Part shown: in pieces, positions 18,759 to 27,482 of the stretch
How positions within the stretch are numbered: position 1 is the first letter of the stretch
Layout of the letters: every line of letters starts with the position of its first letter
NCBI RefSeq assembly: GCF_028610675.1
Contig: NZ_JAQQWS010000002.1
Span: forward strand, 1-64,000
From: Alkalihalobacillus pseudalcaliphilus
GTDB taxonomy: Bacteria; Bacillota; Bacilli; Bacillales; Bacillaceae_D
DNA: 64,000 nt
Direction: 5' to 3'
Notes under the pieces: model-generated
Told to the model about the DNA's origin: nothing
Database searches by the model: none
The model's input: only the letters and a program-made list of their open reading frames with translations
Position numbers and translations under genes: made by a program

Positions 18759-19298
18759 ATGATTCAAATTTTTACGACACAAATACAAGGTTTAATGAAA
18801 CAAATTCAAACTAAACAAGAGGAAGCGATTGAAGATGGGGCTCGCTTACTGGCCCAAGCCCGTGTTGGCGACGGGTTTATTTATATTCATGGCGACCTCG
18901 AGATGAAAGCCGTTGAAATGGAAGCCTTATATGGCGCGGATCAGCTGCCCCATATAAAACCACTTCAGGTGAATGGACAACTTGCTGATGTTGGAATGAA
19001 TGACCGTATCTTGTATATTAGCCGGAATTCTGAAGAGCCTAAAGCCATTGAAACCCTAAAACCTTTAAGTGAAAAAGGGATTCCTATCGTCGCAATGGGC
19101 ACGGTTTTTGATGAAGACGAACAAGATAGTGTTCATCATCTAGCTGATGTTTTCATTAATCTTCAGGTAAAAAGAAGTCTCGTTCCGCTTGATGATGGAA
19201 CAAGAATTGGGTACCCCGCCTCACTTGTTGCCCTTTATACGTTCTTTTATCTCTCGCTTACCTTAAAAGAAATTTTAGCTGAATATGCAGATGAGTAA
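18759..19298 (+). CDS. YwjG-like DUF2529 protein
   Basis: A 179-residue protein of the DUF2529 family, B. subtilis YwjG type, of unknown function. The fold looks like a sugar-isomerase (SIS)-type nucleotide or phosphosugar domain, with alternating hydrophobic strands such as GDGFIYIHGDLEM, DRILYISRNSEEP and GIPIVAMGTVFD. Its position between spo0F and pyrG is the same as in B. subtilis, but it is read against both neighbours. It has its own promoter and shares a bidirectional terminator with pyrG. Confidence 0.85.
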   Translation: MIQIFTTQIQGLMKQIQTKQEEAIEDGARLLAQARVGDGFIYIHGDLEMKAVEMEALYGADQLPHIKPLQVNGQLADVGMNDRILYISRNSEEPKAIETLKPLSEKGIPIVAMGTVFDEDEQDSVHHLADVFINLQVKRSLVPLDDGTRIGYPASLVALYTFFYLSLTLKEILAEYADE

Positions 19299-19310
19299 AT
19301 TCATCCAATA

Positions 19311-19341
19311 AAAAAAGCTGCGCATAAGCGACAGCTTTTTT
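19311..19341. terminator. Bidirectional terminator between ywjG and pyrG
   Basis: Perfect 10-bp stem AAAAAAGCTG / CAGCTTTTTT between the convergent genes, with A and T runs suitable for both strands. Confidence 0.92.
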
Positions 19342-19345
19342 GTTT

Positions 19346-20944
19346 TTAATGATTTAATGAAGCACCGATAAAGTCACGGAAAAGCGGTTGTGGACGTGTC
19401 GGTCTAGAGATGAACTCTGGGTGGAATTGAGATGCAATGAAATACGGGTGATCAGCAACCTCAATAATTTCTACTAAACGGCCATCCGGGCTTGTTCCAG
19501 AAAAGATAAACCCTGCTTTCTCCATTTGCTCACGATATTCATTATTAAATTCATAGCGATGACGATGACGCTCATAGACCACTTGCTCATCATATGCCTT
19601 GTAAGCAATCGAACCTTCTACTAATTTACATGGATATAAACCAAGACGTAGTGTACCCCCCATGTCTTCTACATCTTTTTGTTCAGGTAACAGATCAATA
19701 ATCGGATAAGGCGTCTCAGGATTTAACTCAGCTGAGTTAGCTCCTTTCAGGCCAAGAACGTGACGTGCAAATTCAATTGATGCTAATTGCATACCTAAGC
19801 AGATTCCTAGGAAAGGTACTTTATTTTCACGAGCATATCGAATCGCCGAAATTTTCCCTTCAATACCTCGGTCACCGAATCCACCTGGCACTAAAATACC
19901 GTCGGCTTCTTTTAATAAATCCGCTACATTTTCATCTGTTACTTCTTCAGCATTTACCCAATCAATTTGGATATCTGTATCAAATGAATAACCGGCATGA
20001 CGAAGAGCTTCCGCAACAGATAAATAAGCGTCTTGTAAAGCCACGTATTTACCAACTAATGCAATGCGTACTTTATTGGAAAGATTTTGTACCTTATTTA
20101 CTAAACCTGTCCACTCCGTCATATCTGCTTCTTGACATTTTAGCTTCAAGTGATTACACACGATATCATCTAAGTGCTGTGCTTGAAGGTCAAGTGGTAC
20201 TTGGTACAATGTATCCGCATCACGAGCTTCAATAACAGCATCTTTGTTGATGTCACAGAACAAAGCGATCTTCTCTTTCATATCTTGTGGTACAGGTAAT
20301 TCAGTACGAACAACAATGACATTTGGTTGAATACCTAAACTTCTTAACTCTTTAACACTATGCTGTGTCGGCTTTGATTTCATTTCACCAGCCGCTTTTA
20401 AATATGGAATTAATGTACAGTGCACATACATAACATTATCTGCACCTACATCACTTTTAATTTGGCGAATGGCTTCTAAGAAAGGTAAGCTTTCAATATC
20501 ACCAACGGTACCACCGATTTCCGTAATGACAACATCTGCATTTGTTTCACGACCTGCACGGAAAACACGCTCTTTAATTTCATTTGTTACGTGTGGAATA
20601 ACTTGTACAGTTCCACCTAAGTAGTCACCACGACGCTCCTTTTTTAGTACAGAGGAATAAATTTTCCCTGTTGTTACGTTACTATTTTGGCTTAAATTAA
20701 TATCAATAAAGCGCTCATAGTGCCCCAAGTCTAAGTCAGTCTCTGCACCATCATCGGTTACATACACTTCACCATGCTGATAGGGACTCATCGTACCTGG
20801 GTCCACATTAATATACGGGTCAAATTTTTGAATGGTTACTTTTACACCACGGTTTTTTAATAATCTTCCTAAAGAGGCAGCAGTAATTCCTTTTCCTAAT
20901 GAAGATACAACGCCACCTGTCACAAATATATACTTAGCTGACAT
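19346..20944 (-). CDS. pyrG: CTP synthase
   Basis: A 532-residue glutamine-dependent CTP synthase converting UTP to CTP. The N-terminal synthetase domain starts KYIFVTGGVVSSLGKGITAA (P loop, residues about 4-23) and contains QKFDPYINVDPGTMSP. The C-terminal class I glutamine amidotransferase has an LGICLGMQLA nucleophile elbow and a catalytic His-Glu in SQFHPEF. The full-length gene lies downstream of rpoE as in B. subtilis. It is preceded by a leader with a GGGC transcription start and a terminator-like hairpin, so CTP-responsive attenuation is expected. Confidence 0.97.
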   Translation of the reverse strand: MSAKYIFVTGGVVSSLGKGITAASLGRLLKNRGVKVTIQKFDPYINVDPGTMSPYQHGEVYVTDDGAETDLDLGHYERFIDINLSQNSNVTTGKIYSSVLKKERRGDYLGGTVQVIPHVTNEIKERVFRAGRETNADVVITEIGGTVGDIESLPFLEAIRQIKSDVGADNVMYVHCTLIPYLKAAGEMKSKPTQHSVKELRSLGIQPNVIVVRTELPVPQDMKEKIALFCDINKDAVIEARDADTLYQVPLDLQAQHLDDIVCNHLKLKCQEADMTEWTGLVNKVQNLSNKVRIALVGKYVALQDAYLSVAEALRHAGYSFDTDIQIDWVNAEEVTDENVADLLKEADGILVPGGFGDRGIEGKISAIRYARENKVPFLGICLGMQLASIEFARHVLGLKGANSAELNPETPYPIIDLLPEQKDVEDMGGTLRLGLYPCKLVEGSIAYKAYDEQVVYERHRHRYEFNNEYREQMEKAGFIFSGTSPDGRLVEIIEVADHPYFIASQFHPEFISRPTRPQPLFRDFIGASLNH

Positions 20945-21026
20945 ACTATTCTCTCCTTCTCACTTTTAATATAACTATCATGAATGCTGTTCACCTTATT
21001 ATTTCCATCTATCGGAAAATAAAAAA

Positions 21027-21071
21027 ACAAAAGTGACACTTCACCCATAAATTGGGGGCGAACACTTTTGT
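21027..21071 (-). promoter_or_regulatory. pyrG leader attenuator (intrinsic terminator in the 5' leader)
   Basis: On the minus strand, stem ACAAAAGTG / CACTTTTGT encloses an inner stem TTCGCCC / GGGTGAA and is followed by seven T residues. It lies 37-80 nt into the pyrG leader and about 85 nt before the start codon. A CGCCCCC run in the 5' arm could pair with extra G residues added at the transcript 5' end, as in the B. subtilis pyrG antitermination mechanism. The rpoE gene stops at 21199, about 130 bp upstream, so the hairpin could also end rpoE read-through. Confidence 0.8.
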
Positions 21072-21103
21072 TTTATCTATAAAATCATATATCATTTTCT
21101 AAA

Positions 21104-21143
21104 GCCCAAAAATGATTCTACCTAGAACGCAAAAAGAAGTCAA
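21104..21143 (-). promoter_or_regulatory. pyrG promoter with GGGC initiation site
   Basis: On the minus strand: -35 TTGACT (21143-21138), 17-bp spacer, -10 TAGAAT (21120-21115), 7-bp gap, then GGGC starting at 21107. This spacing and the GGGC start are what the B. subtilis pyrG promoter uses for reiterative G addition when CTP is low. Confidence 0.8.
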
Positions 21144-21198
21144 GTGAATCTGCAAATAAAAAAATGGCAGTTTCCTTTTACCTGCGATGTATCATCAA

Positions 21199-21720
21199 TT
21201 ACTTATCTGAATCCTCGTCAGAGTCATCCTCGTCATCCACGTCGTCAAAATCATCTTCCATGTCTTGATCGTCCTCACTGTAGATGTCTTCTTCTTCTTT
21301 ATCATCTTCGTCTTCATCTTCGTCTTGAGAGATTTCATCTAGTTCATCTTCTAAATCCTCAAACTCATCTTCTTCATACTCTTCATCTAAGAACTCGTCA
21401 TCTTCAGCGACTTTAGCTTTCTTCTTAGGTTTAGAAACAGAAGATGTAATTTCTTCCTCCACTTGCTCAAGCGGATACCATGCTCTCAAACCCCATAGGT
21501 TATCTCCAAGCGTTAAGAAACGACCATCAATATTCAGATCTGTATACAAAAAGCTAATACGTTCTTTGACTTCCTCATCTGACATTTCTTTTAAAGAAGC
21601 TATTTCTGCCATTAAAATATGGTAATTGAACGGCTCTTTTTTCTCTTGCATTAATAAATAAGCAAGCTCCACCATGGAGTATTCAGCTAAATCTTCTTTT
21701 TTTATATCGGCAATTCTCAT
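21199..21720 (-). CDS. rpoE: RNA polymerase delta subunit
   Basis: A 173-residue delta subunit that raises polymerase recycling and promoter selectivity in Firmicutes. The N-terminal HARE-HTH domain (MVELAYLLMQEKKEPFNYHI, with LNIDGRFLTLGDNLWGLRAW) is followed by an unstructured acidic tail of almost only Asp and Glu (about residues 105-170), the family hallmark. The ATG at 21720 follows AAAGGAAGTG; an upstream in-frame TTG at 21741 overlaps that site. Position next to pyrG is conserved. Confidence 0.95.
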   Translation of the reverse strand: MRIADIKKEDLAEYSMVELAYLLMQEKKEPFNYHILMAEIASLKEMSDEEVKERISFLYTDLNIDGRFLTLGDNLWGLRAWYPLEQVEEEITSSVSKPKKKAKVAEDDEFLDEEYEEDEFEDLEDELDEISQDEDEDEDDKEEEDIYSEDDQDMEDDFDDVDDEDDSDEDSDK

Positions 21721-21878
21721 GTAGAGACACTTCCTTTCCAAACTTCAATCTATCATTCTTTCCTTACTAACCGAAATCATACTCCCCATTATAAACACAT
21801 TTCCACAAATTATGCTAGATACGCACAGAAAAAACTAATTGAAAAAAATGAGAAGAAGCTGGATTCATCAAAATAGCT

Positions 21879-22511
21879 TTAAAAACCTTTATGAGCCTTC
21901 CCTTTTAATAAGTGATCGGTCTGCCAATTGATATATTGCTCTAATGTGTATGACTTTCTTAATGCCCACCTTCTAAATGTCCACATTTGTCCTTGAACCA
22001 AAATATTGTGAGCGAATAAATGAATCTCCTCTTCATTCATTTCAAGCTCTTTATGTCTGACACACTCAATGATTAATTCTTCAAGAATCTTCGCCATTTC
22101 TTGTTCCTTTTCTAGGACATATTTTAATGAATCTTTTGGTAACGCCTTAACTTCCTGATACATGACAAGCACTTCATCAGCCATATCATCAACAATTTCA
22201 AAATAAGCTCGAATTGCTAACTTAAGGCGAGATAATGCTGTTCCCTCGTCTGATAGTTGTTCCTTCAAACGCTTCAAAACTTCTAAATAGATATCGTCAC
22301 AAACGAGGTACAGAATATCCTCTTTTGCTCCAATATATTCATATAACGTACCAATACTGAATCCTGCCTCACGAGCAATTTCTCGTGTTGTAGTTCGATG
22401 AAAACCTTTTTCAATAAAAAGTCGAACAGCCCCTTTAACCATTTGAGCACGACGCACTTTAATTAACTTCTGGTCCTTTACAACAGAAGGCACTTTATTC
22501 GTATGTAACAT
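21879..22511 (-). CDS. TetR/AcrR-family transcriptional regulator
   Basis: About 210 residues with an N-terminal TetR helix-turn-helix (MVKGAVRLFIEKGFHRTTTR and EIAREAGFSIGTLYEYIGAK). The helical C-terminal ligand domain has a pattern close to regulators of fatty-acid degradation such as FadR, but the ligand cannot be read from sequence. I chose the ATG at 22511 because GGGG lies just upstream; an in-frame start at 22559 lacks one. In B. subtilis, acdA and ywjF occupy the space between rpoE and ywjE; here this regulator is the only gene in that space. Confidence 0.8.
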   Translation of the reverse strand: MLHTNKVPSVVKDQKLIKVRRAQMVKGAVRLFIEKGFHRTTTREIAREAGFSIGTLYEYIGAKEDILYLVCDDIYLEVLKRLKEQLSDEGTALSRLKLAIRAYFEIVDDMADEVLVMYQEVKALPKDSLKYVLEKEQEMAKILEELIIECVRHKELEMNEEEIHLFAHNILVQGQMWTFRRWALRKSYTLEQYINWQTDHLLKGKAHKGF

Positions 22512-22923
22512 CCTATCCCCAACTTTCTGACAAATCCTATATTTTCTTACATCATACAAGAAAAAATCTAATTTTCAAACTATTTATCATAAAACGATGT
22601 TTGTCCAAGTGTTGACTGTTGACATACCTACGCCTGCTGTTCGTTTAGGTGCGACTCACTTTATTTAATTCAGTGGAGTTCGGTTGTAAGATTCACATTA
22701 ATCTAGTCGGCGGTAGTTTTTTGATTTTATTGTGGTTTACGAGGCACTGAGTACTAGCTTTTCATCTTCAATGCTACGTATTTTCATTTCCGCAGCATTG
22801 AGCTCTGATTTCCCCACTTCTTTGCTGATTAACTCTAATGTTTCACTATAAATAGGACATACTAATTTTATTACCCTTCTTCTTAGAGGTGTTTAGTTAT
22901 TAACTATAGAGGAGCTTAACATC
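22512..22923. other. Intergenic region between divergent TetR regulator and cardiolipin synthase
   Basis: About 410 bp with promoters expected on both strands. I see no gene and no convincing palindromic TetR operator by eye. Confidence 0.5.
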
Positions 22924-24120
22924 ATGTTTTATGTCGTTATCGTTTTATCTATGAGCTTTATTCTTTTTTTATTAGTAAAAGCAGATTTTCATTTTGGGAG
23001 AAAGTCTTTGTTGATTTCTGAGAGGCCTGTTCACCTTGAGATGAAAACAGCAGAGCTGAAGCTTTTTTCTACAGGTGATGAGTTCATCACTCACTTACAG
23101 CAAGATTTATTTCATGCCCAAAAACATATACATATTTTATTTTATATATTTCGCGACGACCATATCGGACACAAAATGATTGACTTATTAGAGACAAAGG
23201 CGAAACAAGGTGTCACCGTTCGATTATTAGTCGATATGTTTGGCTGCAAAATGTCCTGGAATTGTAGAAGGAAACTCAAAAAAGCTGGTGTACAGTTTAA
23301 ACTTTCTCCCCCGCTCGGGTTTCCTTACTTTTTCTTTAAATTAAATCAACGCAATCATCGGAAGATTGTTATTTGTGATGGGCAAATCGGTTATTACGGC
23401 GGCTATAATATTGGCGATGAATATTTAGGGCGTGATCCTAAATTCGGCAAATGGCGCGATCTTCATATTCGTATGGAAGGTGAGGCACTCAAAGAATTAC
23501 AGCGAAGCTTCTTGAATGACTGGGAAGATGCCAATCGTAGAGCTTTTAAAGAGACGAACCTTTTAAACATACGTTCTAGAGGAACGAGTGATATGGAGCT
23601 ATTCCCATCTAATGGCTTCTTTCTTGAAGATACACATCTCGAACATATTAATAAGGCTCAATCATCCATTACGCTTGCAACCGCCTATTTTATTCCGAGC
23701 GAAAAGTTACAGCAAGCTCTTTTGCAAGCAGCTGCACGGGGGGTAAATATTTCAATTATCGTACCAAAGGAGAGCGATCATCCTTTCGTACGAGAGGCGG
23801 CCTTTCCATATTATCAGGCTCTATTACTTGCTGGGGTGCAGATTTTCCAGTATTACCGTGGTTTTTTCCATACTAAAGCGATTGTATTTGACCATTCCGT
23901 TGCCTATATTGGTACAGCAAATTTTGACAAAAGAAGTCTTTTTACAAATCTCGAACTTAATTCTTATATTTATGACGAAGACTTTGTTGCTGAAGTGAAT
24001 CTAGTCCTTCAATACGATCGCTCCATTTCACACCCACTTACGATTAAAGAATGGGAGCAGCGTAGTTTATGGTTTCGAATGAGAGAACGAATAGGGACAC
24101 TATTTTCCTCATTTTTGTAA
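22924..24120 (+). CDS. clsB: Phospholipase D-family cardiolipin synthase (YwjE/ClsB-like)
   Basis: A 398-residue membrane-anchored phospholipase D-superfamily enzyme with one N-terminal membrane helix (residues about 2-20) and two HKD motifs: NHRKIVICDG near residue 145 and FHTKAIVFDH near residue 318. These condense two phosphatidylglycerols to cardiolipin and glycerol. Length and locus match B. subtilis YwjE (ClsB), a minor cardiolipin synthase. GAGGAG precedes the ATG by 9 nt, and a strong terminator follows at once. Confidence 0.9.
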   Translation: MFYVVIVLSMSFILFLLVKADFHFGRKSLLISERPVHLEMKTAELKLFSTGDEFITHLQQDLFHAQKHIHILFYIFRDDHIGHKMIDLLETKAKQGVTVRLLVDMFGCKMSWNCRRKLKKAGVQFKLSPPLGFPYFFFKLNQRNHRKIVICDGQIGYYGGYNIGDEYLGRDPKFGKWRDLHIRMEGEALKELQRSFLNDWEDANRRAFKETNLLNIRSRGTSDMELFPSNGFFLEDTHLEHINKAQSSITLATAYFIPSEKLQQALLQAAARGVNISIIVPKESDHPFVREAAFPYYQALLLAGVQIFQYYRGFFHTKAIVFDHSVAYIGTANFDKRSLFTNLELNSYIYDEDFVAEVNLVLQYDRSISHPLTIKEWEQRSLWFRMRERIGTLFSSFL

Positions 24121-24122
24121 TA

Positions 24123-24156
24123 AAAAAAGTGGGAGTTCCCCACTTCCCACTTTTTT
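24123..24156. terminator. Intrinsic terminator after clsB
   Basis: Perfect 12-bp stem AAAAAAGTGGGA / TCCCACTTTTTT starting 3 bp after the clsB stop codon; the symmetric A/T runs also allow it to stop transcripts from the minus side. Confidence 0.92.
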
Positions 24157-24188
24157 CGGTTTATTGTGAAAAAGTTCAGCTTAATCCT

Positions 24189-24347
24189 TCAACCCCAAAA
24201 GTGAACATAAATCTGATAGCCACTAAAAATACCGACAACACCCATTACCCCTGAAATCGTCGGTGGTGATGGGATCGGTAATTTGATAAAAGCAAATAGC
24301 AAACCGACAACAAGACCCGCAATAAGTGCAAGTACTATTTCTTGCAT
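24189..24347 (-). CDS. XapX domain protein (52 aa)
   Basis: A 52-residue membrane protein read from ATG 24347 with a GAGGGG ribosome-binding site. It starts MQEIVLALIAGLVVGLLFAF and contains IKLPIPSPPTISGVMGVVGI: two helices joined by the Pro-rich LPIPSPP turn that defines the XapX (DUF1427) family. Function is unknown. It is a stand-alone small gene between clsB and the DUF456 gene. Confidence 0.85.
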   Translation of the reverse strand: MQEIVLALIAGLVVGLLFAFIKLPIPSPPTISGVMGVVGIFSGYQIYVHFWG

Positions 24348-24411
24348 GGATAACCCCTCATTTCCAATTAAGTTGCTCTCTTTTTACTATTTGCACTTTT
24401 AATTTACTTAT

Positions 24412-24897
24412 TCACCATACCACTTCTAAGATAAACCAAATAATCATCACCATTTGAATAAAGCCCTTCGCCAATGTCCCACTTAAGAAAGCCATCAAGG
24501 AAGCAAATGCGACTTTTAAAGCGTGGCTCACATCTTTCACAGACCATAACTCTGTGAAAAATACGAGGACAAATGGAACAATGACAACACCAAAAGGTGG
24601 AATAATGAATGAACCAATAATAACACCGACTGCAGCCATCCGCTCGCCCCATTTTGAGCCACCGTAACGTTTGACAAAGTATTGACTCGCAATGATATCA
24701 GCCACAAATAAAAGAACGGTAAATACACCCATGCCAATCCAAAACCATATCGACAAATCACTAAAGCTACCAATACCGAATCCGTAAATTAAAAAGCCAA
24801 CCCAAAGCACGAGCACCCCAGGAATTAACGGAAAAATAAGACCGACAAAGCTAAGAATGAAACAAATAATAATAAGAATCCACCAAACGATATCCAC
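24412..24897 (-). CDS. DUF456 family membrane protein (YqgC-like)
   Basis: A 161-residue protein with about four to five membrane helices. Starts MDIVWWILIIICFILSFVGL and contains the family pattern LIPGVLVLWVGFLIYG and VKRYGGSKWGERMAAVGVII followed by a GSFIIPPFGVVIVPF helix. DUF456 proteins have no known function. The gene lies between argS and the XapX gene on the same strand; the argS terminator separates it from argS, so it probably has its own promoter in the short gap. Confidence 0.82.
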   Translation of the reverse strand: MDIVWWILIIICFILSFVGLIFPLIPGVLVLWVGFLIYGFGIGSFSDLSIWFWIGMGVFTVLLFVADIIASQYFVKRYGGSKWGERMAAVGVIIGSFIIPPFGVVIVPFVLVFFTELWSVKDVSHALKVAFASLMAFLSGTLAKGFIQMVMIIWFILEVVW

Positions 24898-24949
24898 ACA
24901 ATCCCCTACCCTCTGAACAAAATAAACAACATACGGCTACTACTATTTT

Positions 24950-24991
24950 AAAAAAGGGTATTCATGCTCCCATACATGATATACCCTTTTT
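24950..24991 (-). terminator. Intrinsic terminator of argS
   Basis: Stem AAAAAGGGTAT / ATACCCTTTTT with inner CATG pairing, 8 bp after the argS stop; T run on the minus strand. Confidence 0.85.
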
Positions 24992-24998
24992 CTTTCTA

Positions 24999-26669
24999 TT
25001 ACATTTTTTCTGGGGCCTCAACGCCTACTAAGGCTAAAGCATTTTTAATGGTTACTTGTGTAGCTTTCATTAGAGCCAGTCTGGCAATGGTTTTCTTTTC
25101 ATCTCCTTCATCAATAACACGTTCCGCATTATAAAAGCTATGCAACGTTGCAGCTAGTTCATGAACATAATTAGTTATACGATGTGGAATTTGCTTGGCT
25201 GCTGCCTCACTAACAACGGCAGGAAAATCACCGATTACTTTTAGTAGCTCATATTCCTTCTCCGTTTGGATAACCGACAGATCAACGTTCTTGTCAAAAT
25301 TTAACCCTTTTTCCGCTCCTTGGCGAAGCATTGTACAAACTCGAGCATGAGCATATTGAACATAATAGACCGGATTTTCGTTTGATTTCGATACAGCTAA
25401 GTCCATATCAAAGTCTAAATGGGTATCCGCACTACGCATCGCAAAGAAATATCGAGTCGCATCAATGCCGACCTCTTCCATTAGATCACGTAAAGTAACA
25501 GCTTTACCTGTACGCTTACTCATTTTCACCTTTTCGCCACCTTGATAGAGGCTCACCATCTGAATAATTTCTACGTCCAACTGGTTCGGCTGATAGCCTA
25601 AAGCTTGAATAGCTGCTCTCATTCGAGGAATATAGCCATGATGGTCTGCACCCCAAACGTTAATGAGCTTGTCAAAACCACGATTCATTTTATCTTGGTG
25701 ATACGCAATATCTGGTGTTAAGTATGTGTAGCTACCGTCATGTTTGATTAAAACTCGGTCTTTATCATCTCCGTATTGTGTTGAACGGAACCAAGTGGCA
25801 CCATCTTGCTCATAAGTTTCGCCTTTTTCTTTTAAGACAGCTAAAGTTTCCTCTACTTTTTTACTGTCATACAACGAAGTTTCAGAAAACCAGCTATCGA
25901 ATTCGACACGGAAGGCTCCGAGGTCTTGTTTAATTTTTTCTAACTCTTTCTTTAAACCATAAGTACGGAAAAATTGATGACGCTCTTCTTCAGGTAACTT
26001 GGTTAACCCGTCCCCTTTTTCCTTGGCAAGGTCTTGACCGAAATCAATAATATCTTGGCCGTGATAGCCATCTGCTGGCATCTCTTTGTCGATACCTAAC
26101 GCTTGATAATAGCGAGCTTCTAACGAATAAGTAAGATTATTAATTTGATTGCCTGCATCGTTAATGTAATACTCACGCTCTACGTTAAAGCCTGCTTTGG
26201 CTAAGATGTGACTAAGCGAATCACCTACAGCTGCACCACGAGCATGTCCTAAATGAAGTGTTCCTGTAGGATTTGCCGATACAAACTCAACTTGAATTCG
26301 TTCACCTTGGCCATAATCGGATTCTCCATATGTTTCTGGATTTGCTAACACGGTTTTAATTACATCACGTAAATAACCTTTATCCATGAAAAAGTTAATG
26401 AATCCTGGCCCGGCGATTTCAACTTTTTCAATCATTGCCGCTTCGTTGTTTAATTGTGACGTAAGCTCTTCAGCAATTTGTCTCGGAGCTTTTTTAGCTA
26501 CACGCGCTAGCTGCATCGCCATATTGGTCGCATAATCGCCGTGAGCCTTATCCTTTGGTGCTTCTAAGACCACACCAGGCATTGTTTCATCGTTTGCTAA
26601 ATCAGCCCTTTTAACTGCTGCGATAATTTCTTGTTTTAACTTTTCTTTTAACTGTTCCACACTGTTCAT
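24999..26669 (-). CDS. argS: Arginyl-tRNA synthetase
   Basis: A 556-residue class I aminoacyl-tRNA synthetase charging tRNA-Arg. Visible are the N-terminal arginyl additional domain, the HIGH-like motif ANPTGTLHLGHARGA (HLGH), a KMSKR-like KVKMSKRTGKAV and a C-terminal DALR-type anticodon-binding domain ending LALVGVEAPEKM. Full length. Its ATG overlaps the ywiB stop by 4 bp (ATGA), so the two are translationally coupled as in B. subtilis. No T-box leader is seen. Confidence 0.97.
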   Translation of the reverse strand: MNSVEQLKEKLKQEIIAAVKRADLANDETMPGVVLEAPKDKAHGDYATNMAMQLARVAKKAPRQIAEELTSQLNNEAAMIEKVEIAGPGFINFFMDKGYLRDVIKTVLANPETYGESDYGQGERIQVEFVSANPTGTLHLGHARGAAVGDSLSHILAKAGFNVEREYYINDAGNQINNLTYSLEARYYQALGIDKEMPADGYHGQDIIDFGQDLAKEKGDGLTKLPEEERHQFFRTYGLKKELEKIKQDLGAFRVEFDSWFSETSLYDSKKVEETLAVLKEKGETYEQDGATWFRSTQYGDDKDRVLIKHDGSYTYLTPDIAYHQDKMNRGFDKLINVWGADHHGYIPRMRAAIQALGYQPNQLDVEIIQMVSLYQGGEKVKMSKRTGKAVTLRDLMEEVGIDATRYFFAMRSADTHLDFDMDLAVSKSNENPVYYVQYAHARVCTMLRQGAEKGLNFDKNVDLSVIQTEKEYELLKVIGDFPAVVSEAAAKQIPHRITNYVHELAATLHSFYNAERVIDEGDEKKTIARLALMKATQVTIKNALALVGVEAPEKM

Positions 26670-27109
26670 TTCAATTTGTCCTCCTCTAATGTTAAACGCA
26701 CTTCATGTGTCCCTGTATCCTGACCTTGTAATAAGAAATGATATTTCAAATGAATTTTACCTTTTGTTTTTCCTTTCGGCCATACAACAAGAACCTTTTC
26801 TGTTGTTGCTGTCGTCTCCCAAGAAATATCAGGAGTCACATAACGTCCAAAGGTTTTTTCCCCCTGTACAAAGGCTTGTCTCATTAAAATGGTACCTTGC
26901 CTAATTAAGGTTAATTCTTGACCATTCCACTTGATCGTCGTTTGAACTTGTTCGTTATTTCCGAAGGTTTCTTCAAACCGTAAATATTCTGATGAGCCTT
27001 TTCGAAAAAGTAAACCACTCGTCGTGAATTCATATACTTCTTTGTGCTCACCTTGGTCAATAGCCGTTCGAAACCTTAGTTTAATTGGTTTTTTTATAAC
27101 AGTTTCCAT
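26666..27109 (-). CDS. YwiB-like DUF1934 protein
   Basis: A 147-residue calycin-like beta-barrel protein of the DUF1934 family, B. subtilis YwiB type, of unknown function. Sequence is beta-rich, for example KPIKLRFRTAIDQG, ELTLIRQGTILMRQAF and KIHLKYHFLLQGQDTGTHEV. ATG 27109 is preferred; a GTG nine bases upstream is too close to the AAGG site. The conserved ywiB-argS coupling suggests a role linked to translation, but nothing specific is known. Confidence 0.85.
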   Translation of the reverse strand: METVIKKPIKLRFRTAIDQGEHKEVYEFTTSGLLFRKGSSEYLRFEETFGNNEQVQTTIKWNGQELTLIRQGTILMRQAFVQGEKTFGRYVTPDISWETTATTEKVLVVWPKGKTKGKIHLKYHFLLQGQDTGTHEVRLTLEEDKLK

Positions 27110-27437
27110 TACTCGCACATCCTTCTCTTTTATCAGTTTAGCGAGTTTACTCTAGCCATGCAAGATTTGATGTTCGCCACTTAGATTCTCTTATAGTTTC
27201 GCCAAAATTGCGACGTTTTAAAGTCTTATTCTAATGTGCCACGAATCTCTTTTTTGTCGGTGGTGGCTGGGTGGTGTGCTAAGACTTTTTGTAAGTGCTC
27301 TTACGGGCCATTTCCCAAAAAACGATGGGCTACGGCTAAATAGGAGCATCCTTAAAACCATTTATAAACGAAAAGCCACCAAGAAAAAACAAACCATACT
27401 GAACTCTGATGTTTACATTTATTCGTTACCATAATAA
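27110..27437. other. Intergenic region between ywiB and speB
   Basis: No credible gene. A stretch near 27255-27275 (TTTTTTGTCGGTGGTGGC) resembles the hairpin core of the dispersed repeat family (TTTTTGTTGGTGGCGAAG), so a decayed copy is possible. Confidence 0.35.
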
Positions 27438-27464
27438 AGAGAGGCTGTTCATACCAGCCCCTCT
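27438..27464 (-). terminator. Intrinsic terminator of the speE-speB operon
   Basis: Stem AGAGGGGCTG / CAGCCTCTCT followed by TTATT on the minus strand, about 20 bp past the speB stop codon. Confidence 0.7.
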
Positions 27465-27482
27465 ATTTGTAGCTATTTCTTT

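Noticed and set aside
21027..21071. Hairpin read simply as the rpoE terminator
   Set aside because: A good promoter with a GGGC start lies between rpoE and the hairpin and directs transcription into pyrG, so an attenuator in the pyrG leader explains it better; it may still stop rpoE transcripts.
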